Assembly: GCA_019925105.1 (NCBI GenBank)
Contig: JAHGAU010000018.1
Span: 806,001 to 870,000 of the forward strand
Length of the DNA stretch: 64,000 bases
Reading direction: 5' to 3'
Origin: Niebla homalea
Taxonomy: Eukaryota; Ascomycota; Lecanoromycetes; Lecanorales; Ramalinaceae
A program made the position numbers and the translations under genes. Positions 38,481 to 50,733 of this stretch are shown one piece after another; the stretch's first letter is position 1, and each line of letters starts with the position of its first letter. The notes beneath the pieces are model-generated. The model saw only the letters and a program-made list of their open reading frames with translations. It searched no databases and was not told the origin of the DNA.

Positions 38481-38829
38481 TTAATAATTTATAATAAATT
38501 TAAAATATATTTCTTTCCATTTTTAATATATTATATATTTAATATATCTTTTAATTTTTTATTTAAAATTTTTTAGTTATTATTAAAATATATTAAATTA
38601 TTATAAAATTATATTATTTTATTAATGAAAATATAAATTTATTTATTTGTATTATAAATTTAATTAAGTTAAATTTAATATTTAATAGTATTTAATTTAT
38701 TAATTCTATTAATGATTAAAAAAAAATTTATTTATTTTTTTTATATTTAAAATAAATATTACGAAATAAAATTATTACCGGATTCCTTTCCGGTCTATTT
38801 TATAATTAAAGACTTTATTTGAAAGTTAG

Positions 38830-39990
38830 GTTTTAATAATAAATATGGCGTTTTCAACCTTATTATAATAAGTATATAAAAGGGCCAGGGCTAACTTTTA
38901 TATAAATAAAAAGCTTATTTATAATTTAAGTTTTTTATTATAAATATAATAATTTTAACTTATTTTAATAAAAATATATGAAAATTAAATAGGAACGGCT
39001 ATTTTATTTAGCTTTTAAATACTTTATTATAAATATAATATTTTTAAGTTTATTATAATAAACATATATAAAAGTTAAATTTAAATAAGTATTAGATTTA
39101 ATTTTTGAGTACTTTATCGTAAATATAATATTTTTAAGATTATTACGGTAAAAATATACGGAAATCGGGTATAATTTAAATAAACGGGTATTTTATTTAA
39201 TCTTTAAATCTTATGTTATAAATACGGTATTTTTAAATTTATTATAATAAGAAATATAAAAACTAAATATAAACGGATTATTTATTTATTTTTTAGCTTT
39301 TTTATTATAAACGTAATATTTTTAAACTTCTTATAATAAAAGTATATAAAGGTTAAATATCAACGGATCTCCTATTTATTTCTTAAGTTCTTTATCGTAA
39401 ATACGGTATTTTTAAACTTATTATACTAAAAGTATACGGAAATTAAATATATTTTAAATAAATAAATATTTTACTTAACTTTCAAATATTATATTATAAG
39501 CGTAATATTTTTATGCCGATTATAATAAAAATATATAAAAATTAAGCGAAAACGGGTATCTTATTTAGCTTCCGGATACTTTATTGAAAATACGGTATTT
39601 TTAGGCCTATTGCGGTAAGGGTATATAGAAGTCAGGTAAATAGGGTTCTTTACTTAGGATTAAAAGTCTTTACTATAAATACGGTATTCTTAAACCTATT
39701 TTATTAAAAGTATATAAATAATAAATATAATTATAAATAAATAAATTTCTGTAAGGATCTTAATAGTATAAGTATATAAATTAATGAGTAAATAAGGGAG
39801 AGGCCCCCATCCTGCTATTGGCCCGGATAAACCCCGGGGCACTAGCTACTTAGTCTCTCTATTATGCGTTAATAATACGTATATTAAAGGATTTATGTTT
39901 TAATAATTTTTTATTTATTTTCTAAGTTCTTTATATAGATTATAGTATTTTTATTTTAATATAATAAAAACTTATATGTTTCCGGTATTT
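38830..39990 (-). repeat. Minisatellite array 3 (about 92-bp unit)
   Basis: At least nine units. The landmark AAATA(CG)GTATTTTTAAACTTATTATAATAA recurs at about 38,943, 39,033, 39,119, 39,216, 39,307, 39,398, 39,495, 39,589 and 39,676, a mean period of about 92 bp. A further unit lies near 39,905-39,990, after the GC island. Its orientation is opposite to arrays 1 and 4. The left edge has a GACCGGAAAGGAATCCGG motif (complement at 38,780-38,800) like that beside arrays 1 and 2. Confidence 0.85.
39775..39895. other. GC-rich island inside minisatellite array 3
   Basis: The core at 39,798-39,865 (GGGAGAGGCCCCCATCC... to ...TAGTCTCTC) is the most GC-rich stretch here and shows no RIP. It interrupts the array, so it is an insertion. 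Its ends pair (GAGAG with CTCTC) and it holds CCCGG/CCGGG. I checked for tRNA and 5S rRNA features (no T-arm or acceptor pattern) and found none. Its identity is unknown. Confidence 0.6.
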
Positions 39991-42560
39991 ATTTTTACTT
40001 TTTTAATTAATATAATAATACTTAGTTAATAGTTTATTTTTATAATAAAGCTTTTAAAATTTCATCGGTATTCTTATTTTATTACGATTTTTATAAAGTA
40101 TTTTTATAGCTTATTTATAACCTATATTTATACCTTTACGTCGAAGTTTTCGTTTTTTACGTTTATTATTATTCTTTTATATAGTTTTTTTAAATTTTTG
40201 TAAAATTAGTTTATTATTTATAATAATTATTAAAAATATTTTTAAAAGATTTTAATAAGGTTTTATTTATACTATTAAAATAATTCCGGTTCAACTTTAC
40301 GTTATTAATATTATTAACCGAATTTAAATATTTAATCGAAATAAAAAACCTTAAAAACCTTTTTTCCGGGGTTTATTTATTTTCGTTTTTATTATATACC
40401 CAATTTAAAAAAAGCTTTTCTTAGCCGTAAAAAGCTTAAAATAATTATAATTATTATAAAGTTTATTAATTATAATTTAGTAATTATTGCCTAAAAACCG
40501 GAGCGGAAAATTCATTATATTATTATTTTTATTTAATTTTTTATTTTATCTATATTATTAATATTATTTTGACTTTTATACCTTTTTTTTAATTTATTCT
40601 TATAAATAATGAATTTTAAAGGTTACTTTATTATTGTTTTTTTTTTCCGATTTTTTAAAATAAATTTTAAAATAAATTATTATTTTTTATTTTTTTTCGT
40701 TTTTATTTGTTTTTATATAAAGTTTTCAAAAATTTTAAAATTTAAATATTATTATTAATTATATTTCTATTATAGTATTATTTTACTGTATTTTTTATAA
40801 ATTATTTATTATTATTTTCAAAATTTTATATATATTATATAATCTTTTATGTATTTTTTATTAATTTTATTTATTTTGATTATTTAAAAATTATTTTTCT
40901 TTTTACGTTTTTTTTTTTTTGAGTTTTAGTTATTTATACTTTTAAAATGTTTTTCAATTCATTTTAATTATTTATTATAATTATTTAATTTATTATATAT
41001 TATATCAATTATAATTAGTATTTTTAATATAATATTAAAATTATTTTTACTTAAATTTTATAAAACTTTTTAAAGTTTTATTTTTATTATTATATTTAGT
41101 TCTTTCATTTATATTATGAAATCATATAATAGTATTTATTTAATAAAATACAATTATATATAAAGTTTAGAATTAATCTTATTACATAAAAAATAACTAT
41201 TATTATATTAAAAAATAAATTTATACCGGAAATAAAGATATATAAATTATAATATATATAATAATAATAACCGTAATAAAATTTATATTATAAAGTTAAT
41301 AAAGCTTAAAATAAAACCTTTATAAAATCCTTTTTTATTATTATTGAAAACGTTTATAATTTATTTATTATAAAAATCAATTCCGATCAAAAAAAAAAAT
41401 TTTAATAAAAATATAATTAATATTTTAAATCTTTTTATTAATGAAAATCCAAGAAAATTTATATTTAAAACGAAAAAAAAAAACCAAAATTAACATAAAA
41501 ATTAATTAGATTTTTTTAACTTAAATAAACTAAATTTAATAAATTATTATAATATTTAAAAATAACCGGGTTAAATTCCTTTCGATTGTATTTATTTCTT
41601 TTAAATTAAAATTTAAATTAAAAATATATTTTTAAACAATGAATTATTAATTATATTACTTTTACCCTTATTTATAGTTATTAATATTAACGTCTATAAG
41701 CTTATAATTCTTTTCATTTTTTTTCATAAATAATTTATAATTAATGCGTTATAAAGTTTATAATTTTAATAAAAAAATAATTAAATAAAAAAGTATTAAA
41801 AAAATTTATATTATTTATTTAAATAGAGTAATGCTTTAATAATAAATTTTTTTATTTATATACCGAAATCGATTAAAGAATAAAAACTTTATACTTAAAT
41901 TATTTATATATATATATATATATTATTTTATATTTCTAAAATTTTATATTTATTATTATTTTTAATTAATTTCAAATTTAAAATATAAATTAAATATAAT
42001 TATTTCTTATATAATTAATATTGTTTATTTTAAATCAATAAAATTATTAAAACTAAGATAATTAAACTTATAATTAAAATTAAATAATTAATTAATAGTT
42101 ATTGTAAATTTTTTTTTTTTTCAATAAAATTTATTTATTTATTTAAAAATTATATTAAATTAATAAAGAATTATATTAAATCAAAAAAAAAATCATAAAT
42201 TAAAAATAGATTATATTTTTATATAAAAATTTATATTTTTATATTAATAAATTAAAGTAATTTACTTATTAATATATAGACTTAATTATAATATTATTAT
42301 AAATTATTCTTTAATAAATGAAAATTATTATTATATTTAATATTATAAAAAAAAATGGAAAACCCCCGTGAAATATACGTTTATTCCTAAATAAAAAGAG
42401 GTATTTACGTAATAAATATTAAACCTTTTTTATATTTCTTATATTCTTTATATTTACTAAGATTACCCGAATTTTTAAGTTTTATTAATTATGTATTTAA
42501 AAATAAATATATAGTTATTTATAATTTTAATTTTGGCCCAAAACGGATATATATAAATAA
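39991..42560. other. AT-rich degenerate region, possibly containing LINE-M
   Basis: No frame or boundary can be read. The stretch 40,560-41,000 shows weak minus-strand similarity to LINE ORF1: the TTTTATACCTTTTTTT block at about 40,576 matches the same word at 20,185 in LINE-C, with similar text around it. I treat it as a probable nearly erased LINE. The rest, including 41.0-42.3 kb, holds only low-complexity A/T sequence with an (AT)n run near 41,908-41,922. Confidence 0.35.
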
Positions 42561-42562
42561 TA

Positions 42563-42660
42563 TTGATTGATTGATTAATTTATATAGTATTTTTTACGAC
42601 CGTAAATTATAAATTTAAGCCGGAATAACGATAGGCCGGTTTATTAATAAAATCCTTATT
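42563..42660 (-). mobile_element. LINE-N: short LINE-like 3' end with (AATC)n tail
   Basis: On the minus strand this ends ACTATATAAATTAATCAATC followed by more AATC repeats, like the family's GTAGTATAAATCAATCAATC. Upstream it differs from the main family, so it may belong to a related subfamily. Confidence 0.45.
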
Positions 42661-42892
42661 ACTTATTTTATTGTTTACTTTTTTACTTATTTTATTATTT
42701 ATTTTATTATTTACCTTACTATTTATTTGATTATTTACTTTATTACCTTTTTCTTTATTTACTTTATTATTTATATTACTAATTATTTCATTATTTATTT
42801 TACTATTTATTATATTATTTATTTTATTATTTATTTTACTATTTATTTTATTATTTACTTTACTATTTAATTTATTATTTATTTTATAAATA
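42660..42892. repeat. 12-bp minisatellite
   Basis: About nineteen tandem copies of TTTTAYTATTTA with single-base variants (CCTTACTATTTA, TTTGATTATTTA). The array is flanked by LINE-N and by the start of minisatellite array 4. Confidence 0.88.
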
Positions 42893-42904
42893 AAAAAACG
42901 TTTT

Positions 42905-43077
42905 ATATATATAAGTTTTATCGTAATAGGCCTAAAAATATTACGTTTATAATAAAAACTTTAAAAATTGAATAAAAGTTTAATTTAATTAAAACTTTAT
43001 ATAACTTCCGTATATTTTTATTTAAATAAATTAAAAATATTACGTTTACAATAAAGATTTAACTTAAATTTACTGAT
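42905..43077 (+). repeat. Minisatellite array 4, left part
   Basis: Nearly two units of the 90-100-bp family (AAAAATATTACGTTTACAATAAAG near 43,025). LINE-E is inserted after it. The array resumes at 47,411. Confidence 0.65.
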
Positions 43078-46000
43078 AACGACGAACAACGGGACCCCAG
43101 AGGTCAAAAACGATATACGCGTATATAGCTTAAGTAACAATAAGGATAATACCTTAAATACGATAAACGGAAGCGGAATAATGGTAAAAATAAAGGGGGA
43201 AAAAGGGTAAGCAACTTAAATTAATAGGAACGATAATAAATTATATAAATAACGCGATAAATATAAGATAAAAAAACCTTAAATTGAATAAAGAGTTTAT
43301 AATTAATAAAATACGTATAAAGGAACGTATATAACGCGTAAAAATACTATTATAAAAAGTAATAAATAAAAAACAAAAAGGATAAAAACGGTATATAAAG
43401 ACGAATAAAGGGTAAATAAAGGCGTAAAAAACCTTATTAAATATATATAAATTAAAAAAAAGCTAAATAAAAATAAAAAGATATTAAATAAATAAGAATA
43501 AATTATAAAAAAAATAACCGTTAAATATATAAAAAAAAAGTAAAAAAGAGGAAACGATAAGGGCGTTAAAAGGTTTCCTTATAATTATATAGAAAAATAT
43601 TATGTTAAAAATTTAATTAATATTATAAATTAAATTACGGGGAATAAAAGACTTTTACGTAAATACGGGGAAAAATTTAAGGGAATTAAAAAGGCTATAC
43701 GGAGCTTAAAGGGCGGTAATAAAAGTATTGGCGGACGGAAATAAAAAAAAAATAAAAAGAATATATATAAAGTAAAAAAGTAATAAAGGAAACTTTAAAA
43801 AAAAGAATAGGGATATTTTAAATAATAAGGATTATAAAGGCGGTATTAATATTAATAATAAAAAAAATAAAAACGGAAAAGAAAATAATAACGTTAAGGA
43901 AAACAAGGATAAAAACCGTACGATTATCGGGTGAAAAAGAAAGGAATATAACGGTAAAAATAAACCCATTATAATTAATAAAAACGTTTAAAGTAATAAG
44001 AAAATTATTAATAGAATAAAGTTTTATAATACGTAAATTATAAAATAAGGATATCCTTCTTAATATAGTTTTATTAAAAACGAAAAAAAAAATTAAAGAA
44101 GTTAAAAGGATAAACCGGTAAAAAAAGGTATAAAATAATATAAATATTAAAATAATCCTTTATTATTACGGTAAATAAAATATATTTAATAAAGTCTATA
44201 AAGAAGGAAAAGGAAGTTATTTTAAAGCGGATAAAAAAAAGAAAATATAATTTTTTACCTTAGAATAAAGATCGTTAATTATAATCTTTTTTTTATAATA
44301 AAAAAGTTAAACGTTTTTAATTATATAAAAAGATACTTTATAATTATCTTAAGCGTAACGTTAATAAGGATATATAACGATATCCTTAATAAAGGGATAA
44401 TAAAAAGTAAATCCCTTAAATTAATAAAACCTTAAAACCGAAGAACTAATATTTATTAATACTTTAAATATTAAAAATACAGATATATTATTATAAAATA
44501 TCTTAATAATATAAAGTATATAATATATATTAAAGGGTATAATATATATAAATACGTTAACTTAATAATAAAAAACTTAACGAAGAATACGTTAAAATAT
44601 ATAATATAAAATAATAATAATTATTTAACGTAAGACTTATAATATATAATAAGAATAAAGGAGACTTAACGTAAAAAGATTAAGATAATAGTTAAGGTTT
44701 AACGTTATAACTTATATAAACTTAAATTAATAAAGTAATTAAAAACGGTTTTAAGACATAAATAAAACTTATTAAACGGGGAAGGGTAAAATATAATAAT
44801 TAATAACGTAAAGAAAAAGAAGCTTATAACGATATTAACCCTTAAAGCCGGCCGTCCAATAGGGATTATTATCGTAATAGGAAAATTAGGATAAATAACG
44901 TTTAACCTTAAAAAAAGATAGTTTATTGTCGTTATTTAAAGAGGTTTTTATTTATTTATTTTAAGTTTATTTTAATATAGGATATTATTTTTATAAATTT
45001 AAGGAAATTAAAATAATTATCCTTAAGAAGCTAAATAAGTTAAATTACTTAAAAATAAAGTTATATAAACCTATAGTATTCCTTTATACGTTAAGGAAAA
45101 CTTTAAAAATAGTAATTATAAAGATCTTAAATAATTATATAAAAGAATATAAATTACTCCTTAATTAATAAATAAAAATAAAAAGAAAACAATTAATAAA
45201 GATAACTTTTAAAGGCTTAATTAATAATATATATACGGTATAAGGTTATAAGAAAAAGTATATCGTAAATCTTCTTTCCTTAAATATTATAAAAACGTTT
45301 AATAAAATAAATTATTAAAGATTATTATATAATTTACGGAAAAAGGGGTTTTATTTTTCTTTATAAATTAAATAGAAAGTTTCTTAAGTAATTAAACGAC
45401 GTTAATTAATTTAAGATAAAAAATAAGTATAATAAAATCCGTAATAATAAGGATTCTTTAGGGATTTTTTATTTTTTTAATTTTATTCTTATTCTTTAAC
45501 GGTTTACTTATTAAAAACTTAATAAAGTTAAAATAAAAAGTTTAAGTAAAAAACTTTATTAACGATATTTATTTTTTAATTTATAATACGTTTATTTATA
45601 TAAATTATTTAAAGTTAAAATAAACTTATAAAGTTTATTTATAATAAGTAAAAATTTATAAGACTTAATTTACTTTATATAAATATAAATTTATTTATAT
45701 AATAAGGAGCCCGAAACTATATAATATAATAACTATAATAAACTTAAGTAATATAACGGTAAAACCGGAAGTTAATATTAAGGTATTTAATTTATAAATT
45801 AATAAGAAATTAAATTAAAAGGACTATATAAGAAAGGTTTAAAAGAAAATAATTTTATAAGAAAAAGGCCTTATTTACTTTACGGCGTTAACGTAAAAAG
45901 CTACTTTATAGAAGGTTAAAACCGTTTATTAAGTAATTATAAAGCCTATAATAATATACGTAATAATTATTTAATACGTATTTAAAAGTACGTTTAAATA

Positions 46001-47409
46001 TAAGAAAAATCCCGTCCGGTAATTATAGAAAGTTTAAAACCAATACTTAAAAATAATAAATAAAATATATAAAATAATTTCCGTCTTAATATTAAAATCC
46101 GAGGTTTTTATATTATTAATAAAGCTAGCTTTAAATTAAATAATTACTTAAATAAGGCTTAAAAAAGGTATAAATTTAATTATATTAATAAAAAATAAAT
46201 GTATTTATGAAAGCTATAAAAGACCTTAAATAAATAAACGTAAAAAAGCGGTATTTATTTTTTTTACGGAAATTAAATTAAAGTAAATTAAAAAAAAAAG
46301 GTTAATTTAACTTACGTTTAAGAAGTTAACGTAAGAGTATATAGACTTTTATTTAAAGTAAAAATAACGGGGAAAAAAAAGCTATAAAAGCGAAGTTAAT
46401 AGTAATCACCTTATAAACTATAAAAAGGTAAATAAAGCGTTAATATAAATACAGAAAATTAATCCTTTAAGAATAACGGTACCCGGCGTTAAATAGCGAT
46501 GAAATTATTAATAAATATCTCCGGCGTTATAAGATTATAAGGAAAAATAATAATACGTTAATAATTTAACTCCGGATAAATAAAAACAACCTAGTTTACT
46601 TCCCTTTTATTATATATACCGGTAACCGGATTAATATTAATTATAAATATAAATAACGAAGGTAGAACGTTATATATATATTAATTTCCTATTTATTATT
46701 TAAGGAGCTTAAACCAGGATTAATTAAAAAAATAAAGATTAACGATTATCGTTAAATATTTATTAATAAAAAGGGTATTAAGGCGGCCGTTAAATTTATA
46801 ATAATTATAAACTTATTATTATAATTTAACTTAATTAAAGAAATAAATAAAGTAATTAAAAATTTAATTAAGAAACTTCATTATTAACTTAAAAATAAAA
46901 AATAATAGCGGAAAAACTATACTTAATAAAAAATTAAAAAGACTATAAATATTAAAGCGGTATAAAAAACGATATTATATTAGTTAATAAAGTTATATAA
47001 ATAAAATAATAATAATATATATATTAATAAGGATATTTAATAATATAATCGGAATTTTAAAATTTTAATATTATAATACTTATAAAATAATAGAAAAACA
47101 ATAAATTTAAAGGTAACCCTTAAATAAATTTAATCGTAATATTATAGGTTTTCTTAAAAAAAATATATAAATAAATTTTTATTTTTTAAATAGCCGTAAA
47201 TACTTTTAACCTTTAAGACGTAAGTAAAAATTAAGTAAATACCGGTTTTTATTCTTAACGTTATAGATATCGGGTTTTTTACGGTTATTAATAAGGTTAA
47301 ATAACCGAATATTAAGGAACGCCGATTTTAATATATTAATAAATTTTTTATTAATGAATTAGCTTAATTAAATCCGTAGTATAAATCAATCAATCAATCA
47401 ATTAATAAA
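43078..47409 (+). mobile_element. LINE-E: internally deleted LINE inserted in a minisatellite
   Basis: The 5' end (GATAACGACGAACAACGGG) and the 3' (AATC)n tail are both present, but the copy is only 4.33 kb. Compared with LINE-D, the sequence jumps at about 44,921 from the position equal to about 28,710 to the one equal to about 30,185. This removes some 1.48 kb: the endonuclease and the start of RT. The RT box at 45,555-45,566 reads F-I-N-D, so one of two catalytic Asp codons survives. ORF1 spans about 43.1-44.3 kb. It sits between two parts of minisatellite array 4. The 3' end contains an extra 35-bp segment (listed separately). Confidence 0.88.
47324..47358. repeat. 35-bp segment embedded in LINE-E's 3' end
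   Basis: GATTTTAATATATTAATAAA and the next 15 bases interrupt the normally continuous AACGCCGGAATTAGC block of the LINE. They are an exact copy of the flanking DNA at 47,410-47,444, directly beyond the tail. The LINE continues correctly on both sides. Confidence 0.85.
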
Positions 47410-47444
47410 GATTTTAATATATTAATAAATTTTTTATTAATGAA
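47410..47444. repeat. Flanking copy of the 35-bp segment
   Basis: Identical to 47,324-47,358. It lies at the start of the right part of minisatellite array 4 and so is likely the original target sequence. Confidence 0.85.
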
Positions 47445-47905
47445 AAAATATTTAAAACTTATATATTTTTATTATTTTAATTTAAAAATATTATATTCAT
47501 AATAAAAACCCCGGGATTTAAATAAGTTTTCCATTAAATTAAAATAATATTTAAATTTAATATTTTTTTTATTACTTTAAATTAAAAATATTATATTTAT
47601 AATAAAAATCCCAGGACTTAAATAAACTTTTTATTAAATTTAAATAATATTTAAATTTTATATATTTTTATTATTTTAAACTAAAAATATTATATTTATA
47701 ATAAAGACCCAGGGATTTAAATAATTTTTTTTATTGCATTAAAATAATATTTAAATTATCTATATATTTTTTTATAATAAATTTAAAAATATCATAATTA
47801 TAATAAAAACCCCGGGACTTAAATAAGCTTTTTATTAGATTAAAGTAATATATAATCCCCGTATATTCTTATTAAAATAAGCCTAAAAATTACCGTAATT
47901 TAAAA
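47445..47905 (+). repeat. Minisatellite array 4, right part (about 105-bp unit)
   Basis: Four units with the landmark AAAAATATTATATTTATAATAA followed by a short GC core (CCCCGGGA, CCCAGGA, CCCAGGGA) at about 47,510, 47,610, 47,707 and 47,810. The reverse complement aligns with array 3. The GC core is the least mutated part of each unit. Confidence 0.85.
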
Positions 47906-48017
47906 AAAGATTTTAAGCTTTAAATATAATAATATATTAATTTATTTTATATATAATATTATTTTTAGTTTAAGGAAAAACTTTTCATTTATAAATATAA
48001 TTTTTTTAAAAAATATA

Positions 48018-48270
48018 ATTTATTTATATAGAAATATAATTTATTTATATAGAAATATAATTTATTTATATAAAGATATAATTTATTTATATAAAGATAT
48101 AATTTATTTATATAGAGATATAATTTATTTATATAGAGATATAATTTATTTATATAAAGATATAATTTATTTATATAGAGATATAATTTATTTATATAAG
48201 AATATAATTTATTTATATAAGAATATAATTTATTAATATAAAATATAATTTATTTATATAAAAATAAAAT
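48018..48270. repeat. 21-bp minisatellite
   Basis: About twelve tandem copies of ATAATTTATTTATATARARAT with very little divergence. It is the most regular array in the window, and so probably recently expanded or homogenised. Confidence 0.92.
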
Positions 48271-48629
48271 TTATTTTAAATTAAATATAATATTTTATTA
48301 ATTAAATATAATATTTTAATAAATAAAGAAATTTTATTATTATTATATACTTAAGTAGTAATAATAAAATATAATCGTATAAACCGTATAATATATATAA
48401 TATATTAATTGATTGATTAATTTATATTACGGATCTAGTTAAGTTAATTCCGGCGTTCCTTAATACGCGGCCTTCTGGCCTTATTAATAACCGTAAAAAC
48501 CTGATACTTATAACGTTAAGGTAAAAACCGACGTTTAACAGGTTTTTACCCTTTATCTTTTAAGGTAAAGGATTTTAACGGCCGTTTAAAAAGTAATAAT
48601 TTATTTATATATTTCCTATATTTTAATTC

Positions 48630-48813
48630 TATTATGCACCAGGTAATAATAAGTAAATACACTATAAAAGTAAGTGGTAAGTATATAAATAATGATCTAT
48701 ATAAGTATTATACAGGAGTAATAAGTAGGTACGTATGTTAAGCACCAGGCCTACTATACCCCTTTAGGCCTTAATGCCCGTAAAGGTCTTAGTAATGGCC
48801 TTTATACATAATA
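48630..48813. repeat. Left LTR of the 48.6-kb element
   Basis: 184 bp. It shares long exact runs with the right LTR, such as TAAGTAAATACACTATAAAA and CCCCTTTAGGCCTTAATGCC. The few differences are nearly all transitions. Confidence 0.9.
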
Positions 48814-49863
48814 AATACACCAAAAAAGGAAAAATGCTACGTTTACGTAACGACGGTAAGGTCGAAGGCCTTATAAATAAAAGCGGCTCCGGGGCTAAAG
48901 AATAAATATATCCAACGTTAAAGAAGTTAAAGAAGTAAAAATAATATATAATAATAGTATATTAAGAGGTTATAATAATAATAAAATTGAAAAACCGTAA
49001 GCCAAATAGTTATCGCAATTTTACCCGGGAAATAATCGTAAATTTAAATATTTTATAAGTAAATTAAATCGTTTAAATCCGTGATATTTAGGGTTCTACC
49101 GGGTAAGTATCCGTAATTTAAGTATTACGTTTTAACCTTTAATACGGCTTATTTAAGCCGGTAATAAACGTAAATTAACTTATGGTAAAAACGGATTTTA
49201 TCGGTAGTAACTTAATTATAAAGCGTAACTTTATAAGTAATATACGTTACTTTATTAGGTGCGTTTATGTCTACCGTAGGTACGTATTTAAAGCCTACTT
49301 AAACCATAATAAGAGGTAAAAGTAATAAAAGAGGTTCATTATATAATTAAATAAAGGTAAAGGTAAGAAACCTTTATAGTTTTATTATCGCGTTTATAAT
49401 TTTTAAGATAATAATAATTAAAGGCTCTTTTTAAGGTAAAGATAATTATTCTTAAGGTAATAATAATGGAATAAATTTACGGTAAAGGTCTTTAAGTATT
49501 ATAGTAGGAAGGACCCTTAATAATAATACTTTAAATAAGGGTAACGGCTTAATAAGAGATTTAAAAAATGTAAATCTTATATAGAGGTCATAGATAGTAA
49601 GGTAGGGTCTTATTAAAAAAGGTGGGGTTTAAAGTAATAAGAAAGTCGATTTAAGGGCTAAGGAATAGGATAGTGGCGAGGATAAAGCTCATAATAATAA
49701 TAATATTGTGATTTAGGTATTTAAATAAATAAGTCTGAAAGGTAGGTATTAAGAGGTAAGTAACGTTATACTTAATACTTTAATAAAGGAACTGGAAGGT
49801 AGTAATATAATGATCTCTCTGTATTAATTATTAAGTAAAAGAACTCGTGCTATTATTATTATT

Positions 49864-50047
49864 TATTATACACCAGGTAATAATAAGTAAATACACTATA
49901 AAAGTAAGTAATAAGTATATAAATAATAATCTATGTAAGTACTATGTAGGAGTAATAAGTAGGTGCGTATGCTAAGCATTAGGCCTGCTATACCCCTTTA
50001 GGCCTTAATGCCCGTAAAGGTCTTGGTAATGGCCTTTGCACATAATA
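49864..50047. repeat. Right LTR of the 48.6-kb element
   Basis: 184 bp. It keeps GGCCTTTGCACAT where the left copy has GGCCTTTATACAT, and loses other CA/TG sites, so both copies took RIP-type changes separately. Confidence 0.9.
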
Positions 50048-50733
50048 AATTCCCTTAAGAAGATCTATAATACTATAATTATATTCTTATAAAGGTTACC
50101 TTTAAATTCATTATTCTTCCGTTCCTTTATATATTTATATTATTTTAATTTTACGTAACGTTTTTAAATATCCTTATTAATATTTATACGTTTAATATAT
50201 ATTTTTTTTATATTATTATTATTATTAATTCCTTTAAGGACTTTTAATAAATATTTATTATTATATCCTTACGGTTATAAAAAATATTTTCCGGTTTATA
50301 TAATTAATATAACCGGTTTCCGCTTCTCTTTTTCTTCTTTAACCGGTAATAAGTTTTCTCCGTAAAATTTTTAATAATTTTATTTATTTTTATAACGAAA
50401 TTAAATTATAATAATAATCCAGTAAATATTATAAATTTAATAGTTATCCGGATATTTTATTTCGTAAATAATATTTAACGGTAATTATAAATATTAACTT
50501 TTATAATAAGTTTTAATTTAATTTTTATAAATAAAAAATAAAAGATAAAAACGTGTATAACGTTTTACTTTTTTATTTATATTTATATCCGGCGTTTATC
50601 CGACTTCCGGTATATATAATAAATAAGAAATAAGTTAAATCGTTTTTATTCGTCCGGAAGATAATTATTAATACGTTATTATTTTTCTTTATAATATTAT
50701 AATAACGGAAATACTTATTAATAATCTTTTTAT

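Larger units (their letters stand above)
48630..50047. mobile_element. TRIM-like LTR element, 1,418 bp, in LINE-F
   Basis: 184-bp LTRs at 48,630-48,813 and 49,864-50,047 are direct repeats with ends TATTATG...CATAATA. The target duplication AATTC is perfect (48,625-48,629 and 50,048-50,052). The 1,050-bp interior has no recognisable gag or pol. The minus strand just inside the right LTR reads TAGCACGAGTTC, which could be part of a tRNA primer-binding site, but I cannot confirm it. The element keeps many CA and TG (for example CACCAGG and AATGGCC), so it is younger than its LINE host or had less RIP. Its LTRs do not resemble those of the other two LTR elements. Confidence 0.88.
48407..50733 (-). 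mobile_element. LINE-F: 5'-truncated LINE split by an LTR element
   Basis: The minus-strand 3' end (tail ATTGATTGATT at 48,407, then the family terminus) continues to 48,629. It is interrupted by the LTR element at 48,630-50,047 and resumes at 50,048 to 50,733 in the C-terminal part of ORF2. Without the insertion it is about 910 bp. Its truncated 5' end lies against the 3' tail of LINE-G. The uninterrupted family sequence at the split reads TTTTAATTCCCTTAAG, which fixes the target site. Confidence 0.88.

Noticed and set aside
39798..39865. tRNA or 5S rRNA gene in the GC island
   Set aside because: No T-loop, D-loop or acceptor pairing on either strand, and no match to the 5S core that I can recognise.
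42660..48270. CRISPR-like arrays
   Set aside because: The regular repeats (12, 21 and about 100 bp) have no unique spacers between conserved repeats, and the organism looks eukaryotic.
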